Source of the DNA: Ignavibacteriota bacterium
Lineage (GTDB): Bacteria > Bacteroidota > Ignavibacteria > UBA10030
DNA: 64,000 nucleotides
Assembly: GCA_003142475.1 (NCBI GenBank)
Contig: PLMK01000026.1
Span: 11,566 to 75,565 of the forward strand
Reading direction: 5' to 3'
Shown: positions 1 to 7,781 of the stretch, piece after piece
Position numbering within the stretch: the stretch's first letter is position 1
Layout of the letters: the number at the start of each line of letters is the position of its first letter
Notes under the pieces: generated by a model
Told to the model about the DNA's origin: nothing
Seen by the model: the letters and a program-made list of their open reading frames with translations, nothing else
Databases searched by the model: none
Position numbers and translations under genes: made by a program

Positions 1-119
1 GAGGGAAATCCAGAAGCTGTAAAGAAACATTAGGGATTTAGATTTAAAGATCCTAGCGAACCGGAATCAATGATTTGGACGATAATTGAAATGCAGCTTT
101 GCACTAAACTTTCCATTTT

Positions 120-370
120 AATTTTCCGGTGTATAAAAAGAGGCATTGACGGCACCCAAAGGTTTTATTGCCACACCGAGCGTCTTACCACCCACCATGC
201 GTTGAAGAACAGGATTTAAAATTGTAATGAGATTTCTACCACCTTTTCCCTCAACCGCATATCTCCATTCGCGGCGATACGCGTACCCTTTTGTATAATG
301 GTCAAACCACTTTTATGGTCTCCTGGATAATAATCATCAAAGACCATGTCATCGCAGATCGCTGTTTTTT
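120..370 (-). pseudogene. Decayed coding remnant with frameshift; minus-strand peptides AICDDMVFDDYYPGDHKSGLTIIQKGTRIAANGDMRLR and GKGGRNLITILNPVLQRMVGGKTLGVAIKPLGAVNASFYTP
   Basis: Manual minus-strand translation gives protein-like segments in two different frames; no ORF of this length is in the ORF track. Faint resemblance to N-terminal segments of secreted Bacteroidetes glycoside hydrolases, from memory only. Confidence 0.4.
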
Positions 371-528
371 AATATTCTGCATCTTTAAATATGGAATATT
401 GTATCTGCCTAAAATGGTTGAGCATAAATAGGAGCTGTTCAAAAGAGTGAAATACGAAAACCAGTATAAAAGTAATTTATTACTTGATTCGAATGAAACA
501 TATTCTCATTTCTTTAGATAGTAGGTCG

Positions 529-2721
529 TTATTTTAGAAGAAGCATTTTTCTGTTTGCAACAAATGATCCTGTTTCCATCCGATAGAAATAGACCCCGGA
601 TGTTAAATGAGCTGCATTAAATTGAATTGAATAACTGCCGGCTTCCTTTTGTCCATCCAATACAACTGCAATTTCCTGACCAAGCAGGTTAAATATTGAA
701 AGCTTAACATGCGTTTGCGTGCTCAGGTCAAATCTGAATGTCGTCATAGGATTAAATGGATTGGGATAATTAGCATATAATTTCGTTTTCACAGGAACAA
801 GTCCGTTTTTCTCTTGTGCCACACCAGTTGTATTATTCATCAATTGATCCGGTGGTACGGTGCCCTCATCATAATAGTACCAAGTTGATCCGGATGATAA
901 GAGAGAATTTCCATTTTCATCCTGAAACGATGCATCGAATGACGTGCTGATGTTGGAAGAGCTTGCCGTATGTACTTCTATTCCGATATCATTAATTCCT
1001 TCCTGGAGTAAACGAATACCGGAAGCGCGTGTATAGGAAAAACTCTGACTAAAGAGTGATGATTGTAATGCCAGTAAATCGTAAGCCATTGGACCTGAAG
1101 ACATATTGATGATTTTAGATTGTACTCCATTTATATAGACTACCGCGCCATCGTTTCCTGAGATTGTTAGTGTATATGTTTTCGAAATAGAAAAACCGGA
1201 TATCGTAAATGAATTCTTGTAATACACAGTCTTCACTGTTCCCGTGTGAGTGGTTACCGATGTGTCTAATGCATTTCCTAACGGCGCTTTCCCAGACTTC
1301 CAGTGCATGTGATCATATGCTATGGAAGTCCAATGCACAACCGATTTTGTTGTATCCGCTGTAAACTGGATAATTGCAGAGGTATCCATCGCGTTACCAT
1401 AAATATCAATGCCTCGGATATAATATTTATACTGAACATCATTATGACATGGAAGTGTTACCGAATGAGTTCGTTTCCCGGTTGTAGTAAATGTTGTTTC
1501 CATTTGAGCGTACGGTTTATCCTGTGAGCTGTACTTCATAGTCGCATATGAATCCGTTGTGATATTTAATGTATATGATGTATCGTAAACAGTAAAAGGA
1601 GACTGCGGATACTGTGTAATTTTTGGCTTCACCGTTCCGTGATATGGCTGCCAAATATTCATGGTATCAATGGCATAAATCAACGTATCGCCGATTTTTT
1701 GATGTGTTGCGACAGACGGATGTCCTATATTGACATAGCCACCTTCGTAATACGGGAAGTATGCATAGTGAACGTTCGTATGCCCCATCGCATTTTCTTC
1801 CGTCACGACCTGTGAAATATTTGTTTTCAGCCAAGCAATATCATTCGCTGCTACCGCAACTATATTTGCCCCAGGATATTCGCCCATAACTGTTGCCATA
1901 AAATCATGATACTTCATTCGATACAGTTGTGCATCTTCATCCGGAATCGGAGCATTATAACCGTTCCAGCCGCTATAGTCATTCAGTCCTAAGCTAATAA
2001 CCACGAGGTTCGGAATCCATTGAAAAAAATTCCATTGAGGATCCGGAGTATAAAACAACGTCCTATTAAAATATGTTGGGAGGTTCTCGCTTTCGTTACC
2101 GTTATAATCGTGAACAAGTCCAATCCCACCTCGACTCGTCATTTGGTATTGCGCATTGTAGTGTCGCGCAATGATAGGACCAAAACCTAAATAAATATTT
2201 GAATAGGAATCATTAGGAGGCGCAGTATTATTATCGGTCCATTCATTGCCAGAAGCACATGTATAGGAGTCTCCAATAAATTCAATCCTTCTTGCCGGTT
2301 TTGGTGGCGGTGGTAGAAGGCTCCTGCCATTATCTATGATAAATCCATAAAATCCAAATTTCGTCCACGAATTTTCTCCCCGCACAGTAAGCAGAATAGT
2401 ATGTGTCCCGTCAGGCAATCCAGAGTGCAATATGTACGAATTAACACCTGCCAAGTTTCCATGAAACACTTGCATAAATATACTGTCGATGAAAACATTA
2501 TAATAGCTGAAATTATCGTCTGTTCTGATACCGATACTAGTCCCTTGGAAAACTGCATAGATATAAACTCCCGGCCAAGAATGAGTCGGACCCGCAGGAT
2601 CGGTCTTATCCCATCTGCCATAATACTGGATGCAGGTGTCGCTCGCAGGTATGATATTTTGGGTCAAAACAATCTTTGGAAGAAGAATAGCAAACAATAT
2701 GACAGAAAATATTTTTCGCAT
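529..2721 (-). CDS. Secreted CE2-type SGNH/GDSL carbohydrate esterase with T9SS C-terminal sorting domain
   Basis: Signal peptide; CE2-like N-terminal jelly-roll (IQYYGRWD...HSWPGVYIYAVFQGTSIGIR); GDS block (RRIEFIGDSYTCASGNEWT); NLVVISLGLNDYS; GHPSVATHQKIGD; C-terminal NYPNPFNPMTTFRF...GVYFYRMETGSFVANRKMLLLK. Confidence 0.85.
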   Translation of the reverse strand: MRKIFSVILFAILLPKIVLTQNIIPASDTCIQYYGRWDKTDPAGPTHSWPGVYIYAVFQGTSIGIRTDDNFSYYNVFIDSIFMQVFHGNLAGVNSYILHSGLPDGTHTILLTVRGENSWTKFGFYGFIIDNGRSLLPPPPKPARRIEFIGDSYTCASGNEWTDNNTAPPNDSYSNIYLGFGPIIARHYNAQYQMTSRGGIGLVHDYNGNESENLPTYFNRTLFYTPDPQWNFFQWIPNLVVISLGLNDYSGWNGYNAPIPDEDAQLYRMKYHDFMATVMGEYPGANIVAVAANDIAWLKTNISQVVTEENAMGHTNVHYAYFPYYEGGYVNIGHPSVATHQKIGDTLIYAIDTMNIWQPYHGTVKPKITQYPQSPFTVYDTSYTLNITTDSYATMKYSSQDKPYAQMETTFTTTGKRTHSVTLPCHNDVQYKYYIRGIDIYGNAMDTSAIIQFTADTTKSVVHWTSIAYDHMHWKSGKAPLGNALDTSVTTHTGTVKTVYYKNSFTISGFSISKTYTLTISGNDGAVVYINGVQSKIINMSSGPMAYDLLALQSSLFSQSFSYTRASGIRLLQEGINDIGIEVHTASSSNISTSFDASFQDENGNSLLSSGSTWYYYDEGTVPPDQLMNNTTGVAQEKNGLVPVKTKLYANYPNPFNPMTTFRFDLSTQTHVKLSIFNLLGQEIAVVLDGQKEAGSYSIQFNAAHLTSGVYFYRMETGSFVANRKMLLLK

Positions 2722-2784
2722 AGTAAATTCCCTTAGACAATAAAAAACTTAAATGAAGCGCTAAGCTGTAATGCTTGATTGACT

Positions 2785-3075
2785 TTCACTTTTTAAATAC
2801 TGGTGCAAAGATGAGCTGCATACTTTGTGTATATCCTTCCGACTTTGAACTTGCATAGTAGGCATCATCAAAAGGATGTTCCAACCAGATTTCGCATATT
2901 GTACTCCTTGATGCTCGAACATACTATTTGTTAGTCATGAAATCTTCAAGTGTTAGTACTCTGGGATAACCCTACAAAGCTCTCATTTGTTGCGGGGTGT
3001 GGTGTGTATCGACAATATTTTCCCCAATCATGAACCACGCGCACATAGGTTGGCGGGCTAAAATATCCGGAATCG
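2785..3075 (-). pseudogene. Decayed duplicate of esterase C-terminal fragment plus GH26 C-terminal fragment
   Basis: Closely similar to 7465-7525 plus 7731-7925 (e.g. 'ggatgttccaaccagatttcgcatattgtac...ttgatg', 'gtgttagtactctggga.aacc.tacaaagctctcatttgttgcgg.gtg'), with stops and frame disruptions. Confidence 0.8.
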
Positions 3076-3084
3076 GCGCTACAA

Positions 3085-3310
3085 TGGCCGTCCATAACTC
3101 CATTGTTCTCATTTCAGACTAATATAGCATTTTAAAAACAGGTATGCTCCTCAACAAAATATTTGCCTATCATCAACCACTAGGGACACTCGGGCTTTTA
3201 ATGACTTCGACTGGTGCTCGGCTTACCCAGAGGCAATAGGCAATATATATTGGATGCTGGGATTTGTAACCGAATCCCGACATTAAGCTTACGAAACCTT
3301 TGAACAAATT
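3085..3310 (+). pseudogene. Decayed duplicate fragment of the DUF6057-like gene
   Basis: Closely similar to 4637-4860 (e.g. 'ccattgttctcatttcaga.taatat.gca', 'gactggtgctcggctt.ccc', 'ttggatgctgggatt.gtaaccgaatccc.aca'), with in-frame stops and indels. Confidence 0.8.
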
Positions 3311-3655
3311 TATTTAACATCCTTAAATAACTAGTTGTTTATGACAGCATTAGTCACGCAGTGAGATACAGATACCGAACGAATTGCAAAAGAAATCTCT
3401 AACAGGATTGCCGATCTCTTGTTAGCTTCTTCGAGTCAAATCATCCTTGAAAGATGTTTCGGCAAGATCGATTTTCAAATACAACTTCTTGAAAAGCGAA
3501 GTGACACATTTCGTAACCATAACAACAGATGAACAAATATTCCTGCTGTATTCCATAAATATTCATATACTACAACGTTTCTTCATTCACACATTAATGA
3601 ATTTGTTATTGATCCCTATTTTAAATAAATTGCAGCTGTTCGCAAGTAAAGAAGT

Positions 3656-5506
3656 ATGAACCTGCATAACAAAAACCGCAAATTCGATAAAATATTTGTT
3701 TGGATTCAAGAATGCATTATTCTTTTAGCATGCTTCTTCTACTTGTATCTTTATGTCCATCCCGTACTTATTCTTGAAGCGCTCCCGCCTGTTTTTTTGT
3801 TAGATGCCAACTTTTTCAATGGATTCCTGCAAATTCCTGGTGGAATGATTGATTGGTTTTCGGCGTTCATCATGCAATTCTGGTTTTCTGATTTTGTGAT
3901 TGCGTTGTTCTTAACTTTCTGTTTTTGGATTATCACATACTTGACCAGAAAATGGATAGAGACACAGATGGAAGGCCGACCGATCCACACCATCCATCTC
4001 CTTCCGGCCGGTTTATTGCTTGTCCTCCAAAGCCAGTATTATTTTCCCTTCAGCATCACGATGGCATTGATTATCAATCTGACAATTTTGAATCTGTTCA
4101 TTCGATGGGCTCCAAAACAACAAGCTCTTCGGATGGCGTTAGGGTTGATCGTCTCTGTTTTCCTGTTTTGGGTTACTGGGGGCGCTTTCCTGATATTTAT
4201 GATTCTCTGCGGAGTGAGCGATCTTTTTTACAGAAAACAAATCGCCAATGGTCTTCTCTTATTCATACTTTCACCTGTTCTGCCATATGCGGCATCTGCA
4301 ACGATATTCCTTGTCCCACTTAAAGAAGCCTATCTTCACAACCTGGTTTTTGAAATCGTCACAAATTATTGGATCAACGCATACATCCTCCCTGTATTGT
4401 TTCTGGTGATCCTGATCATCATTTCGCTTGCGAAAATTCCTGTACTCCAGAAACTTTTTGGGAAAGTTTCTAAGCTTGCATTGATCTGGAAATGTGCCGT
4501 AGGGACACTCCTTCTTACCGGTGCAACATTGCTATGGGGACAAAAATCTTACAACAGAACCGCGCAATTTATCTTACAATTGAACCGGGATGTGAAAGAG
4601 AATCAATGGATGGGCGTGTTAGAATTGGCTAATCATTGGCCATCCGTGAAGCCATTGTTCTCATTTCAGACCAATATCGCATGTTATCAATCAGGAATAC
4701 TGCTCGACCGAATGTTTGCCTATCCGCAACCGCTCGGAACGCTCGGCCTATTAATGGACTTTGACTGGTGCTCGGCTTCCCCTGAGCCGACAAGTAATTT
4801 CTATTGGATGCTGGGATTGATAACCGAATCCCAACACTGGACTCACGAAGCATTTGAACAGAAGGGTTATACTCCAGGCCTTTTAAAAAGGCTTGGTATG
4901 ATTTATATGCTGAAGGGTGATAATGAAGCAGCTAAAAAATATTTTCTGAATTTAAAAAATGTTCCTTTTCATGAAAAAACCACTGAAGATCTCTTGCGGC
5001 TTAATGAAAATCCATCCGCATTAGCTCAAGACCCTGAGGTAAATTATATTCGATCTCTTATGCCGGTCAACAATATCGCATTAACAGGCAATTCATCTTT
5101 ATTACAATTGGAAATTCTATTGAATCGAAATCCAAAGAATAAAATGGCGTTCGAATATATGATTGCTTACCATTTATTGACTGGAAATTTGCTGGAACTG
5201 ATGAATCATATTCCGGATTTTAAGGCTCTTGGCTATACGCAGCTGCCCGTCCATGTTCAGGAAGCGATGCTAGTCGTTGCATCACAGACGCCAAATTTCA
5301 ATGTGAATATGTTATACTCGATGGTTTTCCGGAACACGTACGAACGTTTTGTCGCATACCAACAAATTCTTCAAAAATTTCAGGGGAACATAAGTGCCGC
5401 AAAACAGGAGTTACAGAACCAATTTGGTGATACCTATTGGTTTTATCTGATGTACGTCAGACCTGGCTCACGGCCACCTGAGGAGCAACATGAATATCCA
5501 CACTAA
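3656..5506 (+). CDS. DUF6057-like polytopic membrane protein (C-terminal soluble repeat-like region)
   Basis: 616 aa ORF; multiple hydrophobic TM segments in the N-terminal half; 'YLYLYVHPVLILEALPPVFLLDANFFNGFL..PGGMIDWFSAFIMQFW' resembles the DUF6057 family as I recall it; TPR-like C-terminus. Confidence 0.75.
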   Translation: MNLHNKNRKFDKIFVWIQECIILLACFFYLYLYVHPVLILEALPPVFLLDANFFNGFLQIPGGMIDWFSAFIMQFWFSDFVIALFLTFCFWIITYLTRKWIETQMEGRPIHTIHLLPAGLLLVLQSQYYFPFSITMALIINLTILNLFIRWAPKQQALRMALGLIVSVFLFWVTGGAFLIFMILCGVSDLFYRKQIANGLLLFILSPVLPYAASATIFLVPLKEAYLHNLVFEIVTNYWINAYILPVLFLVILIIISLAKIPVLQKLFGKVSKLALIWKCAVGTLLLTGATLLWGQKSYNRTAQFILQLNRDVKENQWMGVLELANHWPSVKPLFSFQTNIACYQSGILLDRMFAYPQPLGTLGLLMDFDWCSASPEPTSNFYWMLGLITESQHWTHEAFEQKGYTPGLLKRLGMIYMLKGDNEAAKKYFLNLKNVPFHEKTTEDLLRLNENPSALAQDPEVNYIRSLMPVNNIALTGNSSLLQLEILLNRNPKNKMAFEYMIAYHLLTGNLLELMNHIPDFKALGYTQLPVHVQEAMLVVASQTPNFNVNMLYSMVFRNTYERFVAYQQILQKFQGNISAAKQELQNQFGDTYWFYLMYVRPGSRPPEEQHEYPH

Positions 5507-7097
5507 TATCAAGGCGACAATTTTCTGGAGTTTGTTTGTTCTGGTTCTCGTTCTTTGCGCGGGTTGTTCGACACCGGAGAAGAGAGCAGACGTTCAATCT
5601 CTCGGCAGATCTGCGAGCCTTCGTCCGGATTACAACGGAATTGTCATCCCTCCGAATATCGCTCCAATGAATTTTTTCATTAAAGATGCCGGCGAAGAGT
5701 TTATTGTTCTCATTCATTCCAAACAGGGCGATCCCATTCGGATCCAAAGTGCTTCAGGGAATATCCAGATTCCAATGAATTCATGGAAACGCTTGCTCGC
5801 AGAAAATCCCGGTGAGCAATTGGTCTCTAACATTTTTGTGAAAAACCAAGCGGGTCAATGGTCCCGGTTCGACTCTGTGGTGAATCAAATCGCAAACGAG
5901 AACATCGACGGTTACCTTGCTTATAGGAAATTCGGACCATTGTTCAACCAATGGAAGAAGATGGGTATTTTTCAGCGCTCCCTTGAAAGTTATGACGAAA
6001 AACCGGTGATGTTCAACCAGCTGACAACTTCACAAAATTGCATGAACTGTCATAACTTCCTACAAAACAAAACGGACCGCTGGCTTATGCATATGCGTTT
6101 TGGTCCGGGAACATCCATGCTCCTGACGATTAATGGTGAAGTGAAAAAGATCGACACCCGGACTGCGTTTAACAAGGGACCCGGCGGATATCCTGCATGG
6201 CATCCTTCCGGCGATCTGATTGCGTTTTCGGTCGGTCCGCCGCTTCAGTTCTTCCACACAACAGGTGAAACCCGTGACGAGCTTGACCGCTCCCTGGACA
6301 TTATTCTCTATGATATTCGAACGAATACCGTGACCACCATCCCACAACTATCGAGCAAAGAGCGCGTCGAAGTATGGCCTGCCTGGACACCAGACGGCCG
6401 GTACCTCTATTTTTGCAGCGCCCCGAAAATTCAAACATTTTATACGAAAACCAAGACCGGCGAAGACACTTTGTTGTACGATAAAATTCAATATGATCTC
6501 ATGCGTATTTCGTACAATTATCAAAATGGAAGCTGGGGAGAACTTGAGACCGTTGTCTCTTCGAAAGAATTTGGCTTGAGTATTGCCGAGCCCAAGGTAT
6601 CGCCTGATGGTCGATTTCTTGTCTTCACCGCATCACAATATGGATCGTTCCCTATATTTCATTCCAGTGCCGATTTGTATTTGCTCAATTTAACAAATGG
6701 CCTGCGGGAGAAGTTAGCATTGAACAGTGATCGAGCCGAAGGATATCATTCCTGGTCAAGCAACAGCCGATGGCTTGTGTTTTCGAGCAAAAGAGAAGAC
6801 AGTCAGTTCACAAGATTGTATTTAAGCCATATTGATTCATTGGGAAAAGCATCCAAGGCGTTTATTCTGCCGCAGAAGGATCCTTTGTTTTACGACACAT
6901 ATCTAGAGATATACAATGTTCCTGAATTAATAAAAGAACCTGTCCGAGTAAGTCCGCAAGCCCTGGCTCAAGCGGCCTACTCCAATGCGAAAGCCGCGAA
7001 TTTAGATCCTAACGTGATCCAAAATATGAACGCCGATAAAACAAAGTCATCTCCAGGGATTCAAATTCCGCCTGCTAAAAACAAGCTTAGCCGCTAA
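5490..7097 (+). CDS. PD40/TolB-like beta-propeller lipoprotein with one c-type heme motif (CXXCH)
   Basis: Lipobox LCAGCS; CMNCH motif; repeated propeller blades (GGYPAWHPSGDLIAFSVG; VEVWPAWTPDGRYLYFCSAP; AEPKVSPDGRFLVFTAS; GYHSWSSNSRWLVFSSKR). Overlaps the upstream CDS by 17 nt. Confidence 0.8.
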   Translation: MNIHTNIKATIFWSLFVLVLVLCAGCSTPEKRADVQSLGRSASLRPDYNGIVIPPNIAPMNFFIKDAGEEFIVLIHSKQGDPIRIQSASGNIQIPMNSWKRLLAENPGEQLVSNIFVKNQAGQWSRFDSVVNQIANENIDGYLAYRKFGPLFNQWKKMGIFQRSLESYDEKPVMFNQLTTSQNCMNCHNFLQNKTDRWLMHMRFGPGTSMLLTINGEVKKIDTRTAFNKGPGGYPAWHPSGDLIAFSVGPPLQFFHTTGETRDELDRSLDIILYDIRTNTVTTIPQLSSKERVEVWPAWTPDGRYLYFCSAPKIQTFYTKTKTGEDTLLYDKIQYDLMRISYNYQNGSWGELETVVSSKEFGLSIAEPKVSPDGRFLVFTASQYGSFPIFHSSADLYLLNLTNGLREKLALNSDRAEGYHSWSSNSRWLVFSSKREDSQFTRLYLSHIDSLGKASKAFILPQKDPLFYDTYLEIYNVPELIKEPVRVSPQALAQAAYSNAKAANLDPNVIQNMNADKTKSSPGIQIPPAKNKLSR

Positions 7098-7179
7098 TTA
7101 CACGGAAATTAGATAATCAGTCGCTCAGTATAGTTGAAAGCGAAATTTATTAAGACACTGGTCGACATATTCTTTCTTT

Positions 7180-7262
7180 TTATACTGCTTGAAGATTTTT
7201 AAGTTCAACCGTGCTGGCCAAAATCATTTCTCCGCTGGCAGTATAAATCGTATCAACACTTA
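7180..7262 (-). pseudogene. Short coding remnant (...SVDTIYTASGEMILASTVELKNLQAV*)
   Basis: Minus-strand translation gives a protein-like tail ending in a stop, with no start and disrupted upstream sequence. Confidence 0.35.
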
Positions 7263-7464
7263 GATTGATTATTATAGGTCCATTGGTACTGATTCTGACC
7301 TGCCCTCAAATAAGTGATCCAATATGAACTTGGTAAAAAAGTATATTTTGTACTGCTCTCCACTTCATGACTCGTTAATCAAATAGATTTATTATAAGTC
7401 AAAATGAGCCGAGATGCGGGGCGCAAAACTTTTGTTATTCCAAAATAAGGAGAGTTTTAATATT

Positions 7465-7735
7465 ATTTTTTTAATAAAGGCGCGAAGATGAACTGCATAC
7501 CTCGTTTATATCCCTCCGGCTTTGAACTCGCATGGTAGGCATCATCAAGAAGCCGAATTTGTTTCCTTTTGATAGCTATAAGGCATATTAATGATCAATT
7601 CATAATCCTGACCTGTAATCTTTGAATGCACACCTTTGATTTCTGTGCCGCGCATTTCGAACCATCGGACACTATCCTTCGCCTGCTGTCCGCAAGCCGT
7701 CGAGCAACCGAGTAATGCAATAATTATTTAGGATG
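7465..7735 (-). pseudogene. Internally deleted secreted alpha/beta-hydrolase (esterase)-like lipoprotein
   Basis: Minus strand reads IIALLGCSTACGQQAKDSVRWFEMRGTEIKGVHSKITGQDYELIINMPYSYQKETNSAS* followed by DAYHASSKPEGYKRGMQFIFAPLLKK in another frame: N- and C-terminal esterase pieces with the middle missing. Confidence 0.65.
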
Positions 7736-7781
7736 TTCCAACCAGATTTCGCATATTGTACATCCTTGATGTTTCAACATA

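Noticed and set aside
1303-1527. Plus-strand ORF inside the CE2 esterase gene
   Set aside because: Antisense to a well-supported CDS with clear family motifs; no protein-like features.
3447-3659. 70 aa ORF ahead of the DUF6057 gene
   Set aside because: Lies in the degenerate region, with no recognisable family or convincing start context; most likely fortuitous.
2740-3660. Possible transposon or insertion sequence explaining the duplicated fragments
   Set aside because: No transposase ORF, terminal inverted repeats or target-site duplication seen; the fragments match neighbouring genes, so duplication and decay is simpler.
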